From Adhaeribacter_A terreus (GTDB lineage: Bacteria; Bacteroidota; Bacteroidia; Cytophagales; Hymenobacteraceae): a stretch of 64,000 nucleotides of DNA. Made by a program: the position numbers and the translations under genes. Each line of letters starts with the position of its first letter. Position 1 is the first letter of the stretch. Below the pieces are notes generated by a model. That model worked only from the letters and a program-made list of their open reading frames with translations. It was not told where the DNA came from and did not search any database. Positions 18,164 through 25,594 of the stretch are shown here, in pieces. The stretch spans positions 124,001-188,000 of the forward strand of contig NZ_JBHSKT010000006.1 of NCBI RefSeq assembly GCF_042657365.1. The letters are read 5' to 3'.

Positions 18164-18430
18164 ATGATGCTAGCTCATAAAACCGATCGGATCGCTTCGG
18201 AAGTGATTCGGATCATCAGCAATACCAAAGCCTTGAAATCTTCGCGTTTGCGCGAAAATTCAAACCTGAACCGCGATTTTGGCTTCGATAACCTGGATGT
18301 GGTGGATATTATTCTTGAAGTTGAGAAGAAATTCCAGATCACTATTCCGGATGAAGTTCCGCTTAGCACAGTGGGAGATTTTGTGCGGTATGTTTCTTCG
18401 CATACGCCTCGCAGGTTTAGTTGGATCTAA
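18164..18430 (+). CDS. Acyl-carrier-protein-like protein without the carrier serine
   Basis: This 88-aa protein starts 2 bp after the RND pump stop, so it is likely translationally coupled. It resembles an acyl carrier protein: a first helix with IASEVIRIIS, then FGFDNLDVVDIILEVEKKF and IPDEVPLSTVGDFVRYV. Carrier proteins have D-S-L-D at the start of helix 2, with Ser carrying phosphopantetheine. Here the residue is Asn43 (D-N-L-D), so the usual arm cannot be attached. The rest of the fold looks intact. It may be a structural or regulatory relative. Its place at the end of a pump operon is unexplained. The next codon is also Met, so the start may be either. Confidence 0.8.
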   Translation: MMLAHKTDRIASEVIRIISNTKALKSSRLRENSNLNRDFGFDNLDVVDIILEVEKKFQITIPDEVPLSTVGDFVRYVSSHTPRRFSWI

Positions 18431-18451
18431 TAGGTTTTGCTTTCTGTTTTT

Positions 18452-18485
18452 AAAAGCCTTCGATTAATTTCGAAGGCTTTTTTTA
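18452..18485 (+). terminator. Terminator of the efflux operon
   Basis: The arms AAAGCCTTCGA and TCGAAGGCTTT are followed by T7, 20 bp after the last gene of the operon. Confidence 0.85.
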
Positions 18486-18506
18486 TAAGTGATTTGGTTT
18501 GCTATT

Positions 18507-18644
18507 GAGTTTTTGGGCGTGAAAAGCCTACCATTTCTGTCATCCTGAGCACAATTGAGCGCGGGAGCGCGAAGATTGCGAGCGTAGCTCTGAAGGACCT
18601 TGTCGGCGGGCAGCAGTTTTTCCACTACAAAGTATAGCGTTTTG
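18507..18644. repeat. Two interspersed elements around a GTCATCCTGAGC repeat
   Basis: Elements lie at 18507-18539 and 18615-18644. Between them is GTCATCCTGAGC...GAAGGACCTTGTCGGCGG, the same order as at 2401-2501. Confidence 0.75.
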
Positions 18645-18693
18645 AAATACCTTTCCTGCTAAACATCTGACTTTTAACTTTCATCGGCAATTT

Positions 18694-18883
18694 TTTCCCT
18701 CAAGCCGGGCGGCTTCGTTTCTGCGTTCGCGTCTCACCCTTTCCTAGCCGCATGCGGCTTTTCTGACGAAACCGGAAAGTGCGGAGGCCGCGCACGCAGA
18801 AACTGGTATCATTTTCCTTCGTAGTCAGCTTCTCTTTAGTTTAGCTTTCTTGATAACGTAGTTTTCAGGCAACGCTGCGCTGG
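18694..18883. repeat. 190-bp structured dispersed repeat, copy 2
   Basis: Matches 2534-2725 over nearly the whole length. The inverted arms lie at 18717-18731 and 18789-18803 around GCCGCATGCGGC. The flanks match as well: interspersed element before, C/G-rich tail (18917-18953) and AATCC-rich repeat (19000-19075) after. The 780-bp gap 18431-19209 contains no gene. Confidence 0.8.
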
Positions 18884-19156
18884 AGATATGCGTGTAAGTA
18901 GAAGATTGGTAGAAAAAGCACCTCGCCTGGACAGGAGGGGTTGGGGGTGGTTGATTTACTGTACAGCTTACATTAAAGAATGAAGCCTATTTCAAAAGAA
19001 AATCCTGACCATCCCAAAAATCCTTAAAATCGTGTTCAGACTATCCTCTAATCTGACGAATCCCAATTCAGACAATTCAAAATTGCGTTAAAACTCTATT
19101 GCTTTCTATTTTACCTACCAGCGCCTGGCACAAAACAGTAGGGTTTTAAAGCAAAA

Positions 19157-19184
19157 AAGTCAGGTTGCTGGAGCGACCTGACTT
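19157..19184 (-). terminator. Terminator of the T9SS gene at 19210
   Basis: The arms AAGTCAGGT and ACCTGACTT are followed on the minus strand by T6. The next interspersed element (19180-19210) fills the space up to the stop codon. Confidence 0.75.
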
Positions 19185-19209
19185 TCTGTATCAAAAATGA
19201 TAGCGTTTT

Positions 19210-20673
19210 TTACTTGATAACGGTGATCGGGAATTTTTTTTCGAGTTTTTCGCCGGAAACAAATACTGCTTTCATGTGCGCGAAATAAACGCCGGCAGAA
19301 ACATTTTTACCATCCCACTCTTTTTCCAAAGTGTTGCTTTCGAATACCAATACGCCCCAACGGTTGTAAATTTTGAGTTCGTAAGTGGTAGTTGGCGGTA
19401 GCTGTGGCTTAAAGGTATCGTTCAGTTTATCGTTGTTCGGCGTAATAATATTCGGGATCTTAACTTCTACCGGTACTGGTTTTTCAACTACAGTCACGCG
19501 GGCCGTTAAGGTATCGAGTGGGCAACCCAGGCTATTTTCTGTGGCTACTTTTACATCGAAGGTGCCTGTTGTCAGGTAAACGTGTTTCACCTGCAATCTG
19601 CCAGTTACTATAGGCGAACCATCACCGAAATAGAATTTGCCAAAAATAACCGGGGCTGGGGTTTGGGTTTGCAGCGTAAAAATAACGGTATCGCCGGCTA
19701 CCGGGTTCTGAGGCAAATAAGAAAGGCCTAAAAAGTGCTGGGTAGAGTCGCCGTTAAAGATCATGCGCGAATCGGTAACCTGGCGGCAGCCGCTGGTGGC
19801 ACGCAACGTAAGCTTAATGCCAGAATGATCCTGCGGGCTTGGTGTATAAATAGTAATCAGGGAATTCGGATTGCTGAATGTGCCTTTTCCGCCGCTCCAC
19901 TGCACGGTTACGTTGTTTCCGGTTGCAGTTGCACCAGTCAGCGTAATAGGAGTCATAGTTTTACAGGCCAGCGTAAGATCCGGACCGGCATCGGCGGTAG
20001 CAGTTGCTGAAGCCCAGTTGTTGGTAATGCAGTTTGCGTTGGAAACAACCCAGCCGGTAACGTTGGTGGTCTTGTTGTTCGGCCAGATATTGGCGGCGTT
20101 GGTAATGTTCGGATTATACTGGCCTGAAGTTAAAGAGTAACGCGCCGTATTGCCAGGAGTTCTTTCCAGCGTATGCTGATATAAGGCATCGTTTGTATTG
20201 GCTACTTTCTGGCTGTTATTATTACCGGCATCGTAACCAATTCTGCCAATAGCATCTACAATTTGCCCGTTGGTTTGCGCCAGCACTACAATATCGTTGC
20301 CGTTAACACCCGGACCGAAAGAAGTAAAATTGGCAATGCTGGCTGTATTGCGGCAATTGGTATTAATGTATTCGTCGTTACCTACCAGAATAGTGCCGCA
20401 GGGCTGCAACGTGCCTAAAAGCGGCGAAGTAGTTGTTGCAGTGTTGCTGCCGTTACCATAAATGCGCAGCTCGTAGTTGCTCAGGTTTACCACGTTCGGA
20501 GTCGGATTCCAGATCACCACGCCTACGCCGGAACCGGAATTCCAGTCCACGTATTTTACGATCATCAGGTTATCGGTCTGCGCCTGGGCCTGGCTTACCG
20601 CGAAGGCAAACACAAAAGCGCAAATGAACTTCAGCAGCGACGAAGCGCGCGTAATTTTAGCACGGAAAAACAT
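19210..20673 (-). CDS. Secreted protein with lamin-tail-like domain, PKD domain and T9SS type B C-terminus
   Basis: This 487-aa protein has a signal peptide (to about residue 31, ending VSQAQAQ). Next is a lamin-tail-like beta domain (about 32-200, with DWNSGSGVGVVIWNPT and NLSNYELRIYG), an Ig-like region with two cysteines and a PKD-like domain (FYFGDGSP, TTGTFDVKV). The end is the gliding-motility-associated C-terminal domain used for T9SS type B sorting: IPNIITPNNDKLNDTF, ELKIYNRWGVLVFES, WDGKNVSAGVYFA. It would be exported by Sec and then across the outer membrane by T9SS. The role is unknown; lamin-tail domains often appear in surface proteins and nucleases, but no nuclease motif is seen. 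Confidence 0.88.
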   Translation of the reverse strand: MFFRAKITRASSLLKFICAFVFAFAVSQAQAQTDNLMIVKYVDWNSGSGVGVVIWNPTPNVVNLSNYELRIYGNGSNTATTTSPLLGTLQPCGTILVGNDEYINTNCRNTASIANFTSFGPGVNGNDIVVLAQTNGQIVDAIGRIGYDAGNNNSQKVANTNDALYQHTLERTPGNTARYSLTSGQYNPNITNAANIWPNNKTTNVTGWVVSNANCITNNWASATATADAGPDLTLACKTMTPITLTGATATGNNVTVQWSGGKGTFSNPNSLITIYTPSPQDHSGIKLTLRATSGCRQVTDSRMIFNGDSTQHFLGLSYLPQNPVAGDTVIFTLQTQTPAPVIFGKFYFGDGSPIVTGRLQVKHVYLTTGTFDVKVATENSLGCPLDTLTARVTVVEKPVPVEVKIPNIITPNNDKLNDTFKPQLPPTTTYELKIYNRWGVLVFESNTLEKEWDGKNVSAGVYFAHMKAVFVSGEKLEKKFPITVIK

Positions 20674-20825
20674 AGTAGAGTAAAAATTTGCTTATAGAAT
20701 AGAAGTAGATGCTTTAACAGAATATTCCTCCGGAAATCGGCGCAGTTTTACGAAGACAGCACATAAGTTTACAGCAGGCATACAAAGAGCTTTATGAATA
20801 ACATCACAAAGGTAAGGCTAATATT

Positions 20826-21563
20826 TCAAAAAATACCAATGCGATATGTTTTCATTTCGTTATCTAACTGCCTGGAGCTTGGGCACATACTTTCGAGCAA
20901 AGCCCAGAAATGCGGGCCGTGGTTCTTCTGGGTAATGTGCGCCAGTTCGTGCAAAATAACATAATCGCGAAGGCGTTCCGGCAGGCGCATTAAATGCAGG
21001 TTCAGATTAATATTATTTGTATGCGAGCAGCTGCCCCACCGCGAACTGGCTTTTTTTACGGTTACTTTCCCGAATTTCAAACCGAATTTTGCGGCGAAAA
21101 ACGCTACCCTTTGCGGCAGAAAAACTTTGGCTTCGTGGCGGTAAGTTTCTTCTATGGCATGTCGGATGGTTTGCTGCAAAGAAGCTTCCGTAACCGGCCG
21201 GTAAGCGGGATAACTGATCTCTAAAAAACCGTTGTGCAGGCGAGCCTTTACGTCTGGTTTTTCCGTAGGAACCAGCTTCAGTTCGTGGGAAAAAGTACGA
21301 AAAACAGTTTCTTCGGTAAAAATGGTCTGGCGGTTTTCCTGCTGCGCAATTTTCTGCTGGTGGTGTTTTATCCAGTCGAGTTTTTCATGCACAAAAGCCT
21401 CGGCCTTATCGAAACTGCCACGCAAAGGCAAGGAAACGCGGATTCCTTTTTCCGGACGGATGCTGATGCGCATGTAGCGGGCCTTCGGTGTTTTTTCGAG
21501 CAACACCGCGCCTACGCCTTCTATGTGCAACTGAACAGATTTTAATACAGGTGAAACGGCCAC
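20826..21563 (-). CDS. YgjP/DUF45-type zinc metallopeptidase-like protein
   Basis: This 245-aa protein has the DUF45 pattern: SIRPEKGIRVSLP near the N-terminus, KKASSRWGSCSHTNNINLNL in the middle and the zinc motif HELAH (His205, Glu206, His209) followed by NHGPHFWALLE, which supplies the third ligand. YgjP proteins are predicted intracellular metal-dependent peptidases, related in fold to SprT and WLM proteins. No signal peptide. A -7 box TATCTTTG lies 24 bp upstream (21587-21594). It appears to be transcribed alone. Confidence 0.92.
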   Translation of the reverse strand: MAVSPVLKSVQLHIEGVGAVLLEKTPKARYMRISIRPEKGIRVSLPLRGSFDKAEAFVHEKLDWIKHHQQKIAQQENRQTIFTEETVFRTFSHELKLVPTEKPDVKARLHNGFLEISYPAYRPVTEASLQQTIRHAIEETYRHEAKVFLPQRVAFFAAKFGLKFGKVTVKKASSRWGSCSHTNNINLNLHLMRLPERLRDYVILHELAHITQKNHGPHFWALLESMCPSSRQLDNEMKTYRIGIF

Positions 21564-21586
21564 AACAATTCTAAACTTTCCGGCTG

Positions 21587-21594
21587 CAAAGATA
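21587..21594 (-). promoter_or_regulatory. -7 promoter box (TATCTTTG) of the YgjP-like gene
   Basis: Exact TAnnTTTG match on the minus strand, 24 bp before the start codon at 21563. Confidence 0.6.
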
Positions 21595-21669
21595 CGGCTT
21601 TTAGTGGTTAGTTATTGGTTGTTTGAAGTTTGTAGTTGGGACCGGAGAAATGAAATTTAAACTATTCAC

Positions 21670-21700
21670 GACTTTTTCGTGCTGAAACCATAGCGTTTTT
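21670..21700. repeat. 30-bp interspersed element
   Basis: Arm GACTTTTT, spacer, core GAAACCATAGCGTTTTT; between the YkvA gene terminator and the YgjP-like promoter. Confidence 0.8.
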
Positions 21701-21723
21701 TATTGGTTTCGGGCACAAAAAAA

Positions 21724-21745
21724 CCGGCTCTTTTTACGGAGCCGG
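21724..21745 (-). terminator. Terminator of the YkvA-like gene
   Basis: CCGGCTC and GAGCCGG arms, followed on the minus strand by T7; 27 bp past the stop. Confidence 0.75.
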
Positions 21746-21771
21746 CTTCTGAAAGCGAATTTTTATCTGAA

Positions 21772-22494
21772 TTACCGTACGTTGCCGCCGGCTGTAGAAT
21801 CGTCGTGGTTTTTGCTCGGAATGCGGGTGCTGTCAGTGGTAGAAGCGCGAACATTCGGTTCGCCGGAACCTGAGGCCGCGGCACGTTTGGTAGCGTGCTC
21901 TTCGGTTGGGTGCTCTTCTATGGGGTTCTTTTTGGCAGGAATGTGTTTTACTTCAGCTTCGGCAGATTTCGTTTCCGTTTTCTTTTTAGTAGCCGTTTTG
22001 GTTTCTGCTTCTGAACCGGTGGCCGTAGCTGCAAGGGCTTTGCCGGAACCGGAAACGTTGTGTGAAATGCTGCCGGCGGCTTCCCAGTCGGCAAACTTGT
22101 TTATTTCTTCTTTAATGCTCGTCATGAACCAGGCCAACAAACTTACATCGTCGAGTAAACCTACTACCGGAATAAAATCGGGCACAAAATCTATGGGCGT
22201 AAGAAAATACAGAAATACCGCCACGCCGCCAACCAACGTAGAAGTAGGCACGCCGTGGTAATCGCCGGCTACTGAGGCTTTGATCATGCGGCCAAGCATT
22301 TGCAGGTTTTCCCAAACCTCGTGGGCAATGGTGCCGAAATCTTTTTTCTCGCTGGCTTTTTTATAGGCGTCGTTGAGTAATTGCTTAATCCGGATCGGTT
22401 GTTTCAAATAACCTTCTGCGCGGTTCAGAATACCTTTAAATAAGGGAGTAGAAGCAACAGTTTTGCCTTGTTGTTGGTTTGCGTGGTTTTCCAT
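21772..22494 (-). CDS. YkvA/DUF1232-family membrane protein with low-complexity tail
   Basis: The DUF1232 core is in the middle of this 240-aa protein: LVGGVAVFLYFLTPIDFVPDFIP followed by VGLLDDVSLLAWFM, a short hydrophobic hairpin. The first 60 residues are helical (GILNRAEGYLKQP). The last 90 residues are low complexity, rich in Ala, Thr, Lys and Glu with repeated KTATKKKTETK and EEHPTEEHATK segments. DUF1232 proteins have no settled function. The tail looks like an unstructured linker or a fast-evolving extension. It stands alone with its own terminator. Confidence 0.85.
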   Translation of the reverse strand: MENHANQQQGKTVASTPLFKGILNRAEGYLKQPIRIKQLLNDAYKKASEKKDFGTIAHEVWENLQMLGRMIKASVAGDYHGVPTSTLVGGVAVFLYFLTPIDFVPDFIPVVGLLDDVSLLAWFMTSIKEEINKFADWEAAGSISHNVSGSGKALAATATGSEAETKTATKKKTETKSAEAEVKHIPAKKNPIEEHPTEEHATKRAAASGSGEPNVRASTTDSTRIPSKNHDDSTAGGNVR

Positions 22495-22710
22495 GTTCTG
22501 GTTGAATTTGTATATAAACGGAACAGCTGAATGGCCTGGCTACGCCCGAAAATGTAAGCTGCAAAAAACAGCCTGCTTGAATAGAATATTTCCGCCGCGT
22601 GTTTACCCGGTTTCAGTGCTTGTTCATATACTGTTTCCTGTAGAAATAGTTTTGTAAAAGTAAGCAGCTTCTTCTAAATATTAGCAAAATTTTATGTTTA
22701 AGCTGAAACA

Positions 22711-22748
22711 AAAAAGTCCGGCCTGTTGCTGCAACAAGCCGGACTTTT
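22711..22748 (-). terminator. Terminator of the NlpC/P60 gene
   Basis: The arms AAAAGTCCGGC and GCCGGACTTTT contain an inner TTG/CAA pairing; T6 follows on the minus strand. An interspersed element (22742-22771) overlaps its outer side. Confidence 0.8.
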
Positions 22749-22771
22749 ATACCGGAAAGCCATAGCGTTTT
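22742..22771. repeat. 30-bp interspersed element
   Basis: GACTTTT arm shared with the terminator hairpin, core GAAAGCCATAGCGTTTT. It shows that the element's arm can double as a terminator arm. Confidence 0.75.
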
Positions 22772-22777
22772 CTAAAT

Positions 22778-23398
22778 TTAATTTACGCGGCCGGCCGCAT
22801 AATAATTGCGCTGGTAATATGCCTGTTTCAGGGAGCTGATCATTACGCCGCCGTTGGTAGCTGAATGCACGAATTTGCCGTTTTTCAGGTAAATGCCTAC
22901 GTGGTAAATAGGTTGTTTGGGCGAACGACGGAAGAAAACCAAATCGCCGGTCTGCACGCTGTCTTTTTTTATGCGCTTCACATCCTGAAACATGGAGCGG
23001 GAACTGCGGCTTAAATTTATGCCGTAAACTTCTTTATAAATGGAAGTAACAAATCCGGAGCAATCGGTGCCTCTTTTAGAAGCGGAACCGCTGCGATAAG
23101 GCGTCCCGATCCATTCGTTCACAGTTTCGAGCAGCTCCTTATCTTCGTTGTACTCCAGTTTTACGGCGAAATTCTGGGAATAATATTTATAGAAAAGGGA
23201 ATCTTTGTAGGTAAGCGTATTGGCCGCTTTTTCGAAAGGGTTGGTGTTATGGTTGCCGTCCGGTGCAAAAGGAATCAGCGAAGCGTTTTCGAAAGTGAAA
23301 TTCTGAGTTTCGGGATTTGCTTCGGCGGGCTTTACTTCATAAAAATAAGAAAGGCCCAGCGCTACAACCGCGAAACAACTCAAAATTATATTTTTCAT
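22778..23398 (-). CDS. NlpC/P60-family (C40) cell-wall peptidase
   Basis: This 206-aa protein has an N-terminal hydrophobic signal (MKNIILSCFAVVALGLSYF) and a C-terminal NlpC/P60 domain. Catalytic residues are Cys113 in GTDCSGFV, His166 in YHVGIYL and His178 in KFVHSA, at the normal spacing. These enzymes cleave gamma-D-glutamyl-diamino acid bonds in peptidoglycan stem peptides in the periplasm. No SH3 or other targeting domain is present, so the protein is a minimal form. It is transcribed alone. The 299-bp gap upstream (23399-23697) shows no gene or clear repeat. Confidence 0.93.
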   Translation of the reverse strand: MKNIILSCFAVVALGLSYFYEVKPAEANPETQNFTFENASLIPFAPDGNHNTNPFEKAANTLTYKDSLFYKYYSQNFAVKLEYNEDKELLETVNEWIGTPYRSGSASKRGTDCSGFVTSIYKEVYGINLSRSSRSMFQDVKRIKKDSVQTGDLVFFRRSPKQPIYHVGIYLKNGKFVHSATNGGVMISSLKQAYYQRNYYAAGRVN

Positions 23399-23697
23399 TC
23401 TCAGCTTTTTAGGTGAAACATGCCGTTTCGGGCTTTGCTGCCCAACGGTTTTGTTTATTATTTATTACTTTTCCGAGGTTTGAAACCTGCGAATACGGCC
23501 AGAGAAAGCAATTTTCCAGATGATTGTTCTCCGGCATTAGGGTAAAATTAAACACGATTTTCCAAACCACCAAATAATTAGCTGCCCGCCAAGGCATTAT
23601 TCTGTTTTAAATGCTGTTTTAAACAATTAAATCCAAAACTCTCTCCGCCAATTTCAGTACAATTAAAAACAGGATTTAACCAATTTAACAAAACTTT

Positions 23698-24057
23698 ATG
23701 CACCACAAAATACAGTTAGCCGGCGCCCGCATTGTAGAGCATTCATGGCTGGCGCGCATTGCCCGCTGGGTGCTCAAAACCCCGAACGTTGCCATGGTTT
23801 TAGGCCGGCAAATTCACCTGAGCGGCGTAAAAAAAGAAGATTTTCTGAAAGACCGCTATTGGGTGGAACACGAGCTTTGCCACGTGCAGCAATATAAAGA
23901 TCATGGCCTGGCAGGTTTCCTGGGCAAATATTTAATTGAAAGCTGCCGGAACGGATATTACAACAATAAATTTGAAGCCGAAGCCCGCCGCGTAGGCCGC
24001 GAAAATGCCGGACTGGCCGTGCATGATTCGGAAAAACATAAACCGGAAAAGAGTTAA
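23698..24057 (+). CDS. Small HExxH protein, DUF4157-like
   Basis: This 119-aa protein contains YWVEHELCHVQQYKDHGL, an HExxH zinc motif with the family-typical HVQQ continuation, then GFLGKYLIESCRNGYYNNKFEAEAR. The Glu in FEAEAR could be the third metal ligand. DUF4157 domains carry the same H-E-x-x-H-x-x-Q-Q core and are often linked to toxin or peptidase modules, but this stand-alone version has no toxin domain beside it. No signal peptide is seen. The family call is moderate; a metal-dependent peptidase role is inferred from the motif only. Confidence 0.75.
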   Translation: MHHKIQLAGARIVEHSWLARIARWVLKTPNVAMVLGRQIHLSGVKKEDFLKDRYWVEHELCHVQQYKDHGLAGFLGKYLIESCRNGYYNNKFEAEARRVGRENAGLAVHDSEKHKPEKS

Positions 24058-24062
24058 ATGAA

Positions 24063-24183
24063 TCGTAGAAACATTGCAACGCAACGTTTTAAACCACAAC
24101 CTGAACAATAATTCCAAAAAGCGATATTGAATCTGGCAGGCGTGATGTTGCTACTGGCAGACGTTGCAGTGCAACGTCTCTAC
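24063..24183. repeat. Inverted ACGTTGCA repeat pair
   Basis: 24159-24179 is a perfect palindrome, AGACGTTGCA and TGCAACGTCT around one G. A degenerate inverted copy lies at 24064-24088 (GTAGAAACATTGCAACG). Together they could form a long hairpin with about 70 nt between. It sits directly upstream of the thioesterase promoter box. Confidence 0.7.
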
Positions 24184-24207
24184 AACAAATTTGCCACCGG
24201 AAAACCT

Positions 24208-24215
24208 TACCTTTG
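24208..24215 (+). promoter_or_regulatory. -7 promoter box (TACCTTTG) of the thioesterase gene
   Basis: TAnnTTTG match 24 bp before the ATG at 24239. It excludes the longer reading frame that starts at 24164. Confidence 0.65.
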
Positions 24216-24238
24216 CGCACCACCTTTTCTGTAAAAAA

Positions 24239-24751
24239 ATGGAAACCAACCAAACGCTGCCGAAAAACCCCGAAAGCATTTACGTGATCCGGTTTCAGGA
24301 TTGCGACCCGCTGGGGCATTTGAATAACGTACGCTACCTCGATATTTTTCTGAACGCCCGCGAGGAACAGACTTTAAAATATTATGCCCTGAACCTGATG
24401 CAATTGCTGAAACAGCACCGCACGGCCTGGGTCGTTACCAATCATCAGATCGCCTACATTCGTCCGGCCGACCACGGCGAAACCGTGCATATTCAAACGC
24501 GCATCATTCATTTCGATAATTCTACTATTGTGGTGGAAAGCGTGATGCTGAACGAAAACCGCTCGAAACTGAAATCTGTGCTCTGGACCACGTACCGCTA
24601 TATTGGCATAGAAACCGGCAGACCAACCGACCATTCCGACGATATTATGGACCTGCTGGAAGAACTTGATGACGATGAAATTTCTTTCGATCCGGATGGT
24701 TTTCAGGAACGCATTAAACGCCTGAGCAAGCAACTGAAAGAAACCGATTAA
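24239..24751 (+). CDS. Acyl-CoA thioesterase, 4-hydroxybenzoyl-CoA thioesterase type hotdog fold
   Basis: This 170-aa protein has the hotdog signature IRFQDCDPLGHLNNVRYLDIF, where the Asp and the following HLNN are typical of the YbgC/FadM type. Two more strands, WVVTNHQIAYIRPADHGE and HFDNSTIVVESVML, complete the fold. The last 40 residues are acidic (LLEELDDDEISFDPDGF), an extension beyond the core. It would hydrolyse acyl-CoA or acyl-ACP thioesters in the cytosol; chain-length preference cannot be read. The start is fixed by the -7 box at 24208-24215. A terminator follows at 24774. Confidence 0.9.
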   Translation: METNQTLPKNPESIYVIRFQDCDPLGHLNNVRYLDIFLNAREEQTLKYYALNLMQLLKQHRTAWVVTNHQIAYIRPADHGETVHIQTRIIHFDNSTIVVESVMLNENRSKLKSVLWTTYRYIGIETGRPTDHSDDIMDLLEELDDDEISFDPDGFQERIKRLSKQLKETD

Positions 24752-24773
24752 TTTTTTGCTCTAAAAACAGCAG

Positions 24774-24803
24774 AACGCACCGCCTCGCAAAAGCCGGTGC
24801 GTT
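24774..24803 (+). terminator. Terminator of the thioesterase gene
   Basis: Arms AACGCACCG and CGGTGCGTT followed by T-rich sequence, 23 bp past the stop. Confidence 0.8.
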
Positions 24804-24858
24804 TTTTATTAACCCAATTCCTTTCCATGCGTTTATTAACCTTCCCGAAACAAAAAAA

Positions 24859-24888
24859 TAAAACGCTATAGATTATGAGCAAAAAACT
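24859..24888. repeat. 30-bp interspersed element over the DJ-1/PfpI start codon
   Basis: AAAACGCTATAGATTATGAG then CAAAAAACTGG matches the element; the gene's ATG (24875) lies in its spacer, so the 5' UTR and first codons are repeat-derived. Confidence 0.65.
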
Positions 24889-25429
24889 GGAAGGAAAGAA
24901 AATTGCCATTTTGGCTACCGATGGTTTTGAACAGGTAGAATTGTTTGACCCACGAAAAGCGCTGGAAGACGCAGGTGCCACCACGCACATAGTTTCCCCG
25001 AAAGATGGCGAAATTAAAGGCTGGAACCACACCGATTGGGGCGACAAGGTAAAAGTAGACGTAAAACTGGCCGATGCCCAACCCCAGGATTACGATGGTT
25101 TGCTGCTGCCGGGCGGCGTAATGAATCCCGATAAACTGCGCATGAACCCTGATGCGGTAGATTTTGCGGCCGCTTTTATGCGCGAAAAGAAACCGGTAGC
25201 CGCTATTTGCCACGGCCCGTGGACGCTGGTGGAAACCGGTATGGTGCAAGGCAAAAAAATGACGAGCTACGAAAGCATTAAAACCGACCTGAAAAATGCC
25301 GGCGCCAACTGGGTAGATGAAGAAGTGGTAGTAGACAACGGTTTAGTAACCAGCCGCAAACCCGACGATATTCCGGCGTTCAATAAAAAGATGATCGAGG
25401 AATTTTCCGAAGGCCGCCATAATCGCTGA
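24875..25429 (+). CDS. DJ-1/PfpI-family protein (class I glutamine amidotransferase-like)
   Basis: This 184-aa cytosolic protein has the PfpI layout: KIAILATDGFEQVELFDPRKALEDAGA at the start, DYDGLLLPGGVMNPDKLR, and the nucleophile elbow AAICHGPWTL with Cys112. GGVMNPD and the later TSRKPDDIPAFNKKMIEEF match the YfkM/YhbO type. Members include deglycases and general stress proteins; activity is disputed even for well-studied ones. Its start codon lies in an interspersed element and its stop codon (25427-25429) overlaps the next copy, so it is bounded by repeats on both sides. Confidence 0.93.
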   Translation: MSKKLEGKKIAILATDGFEQVELFDPRKALEDAGATTHIVSPKDGEIKGWNHTDWGDKVKVDVKLADAQPQDYDGLLLPGGVMNPDKLRMNPDAVDFAAAFMREKKPVAAICHGPWTLVETGMVQGKKMTSYESIKTDLKNAGANWVDEEVVVDNGLVTSRKPDDIPAFNKKMIEEFSEGRHNR

Positions 25430-25521
25430 GTTTTTGAGCCGAAAACGGTACCGTTTTTTATAAGAAAGCCTGGCAGCAATGCCGGGCTTTTTAGTTTTTA
25501 AGGTGGAAAGCATAGCGTTTT
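25428..25521. repeat. Two interspersed elements flanking a terminator
   Basis: 25428-25458 has the perfectly palindromic core AAAACGGTACCGTTTT; 25493-25521 has core GAAAGCATAGCGTTTT. A terminator hairpin lies between them. Confidence 0.85.
25464..25491 (+). terminator. Terminator of the DJ-1/PfpI gene
   Basis: AAAGCCTGGCA and TGCCGGGCTTT arms (one T-G pair) followed by T-rich sequence. Confidence 0.75.
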
Positions 25522-25538
25522 CAGTACACAGCCCACAA

Positions 25539-25572
25539 AAAAAGGAAGCTTCTTTGCAGAAGCTTCCTTTTT
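25539..25572. terminator. Bidirectional terminator
   Basis: Perfect arms AAAGGAAGCTTCT and AGAAGCTTCCTTT with A/T tracts on both sides, 22 bp beyond the end of the barrel gene on the minus strand. Confidence 0.85.
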
Positions 25573-25594
25573 GCTTTTTCACAGTTTTAGTTTG

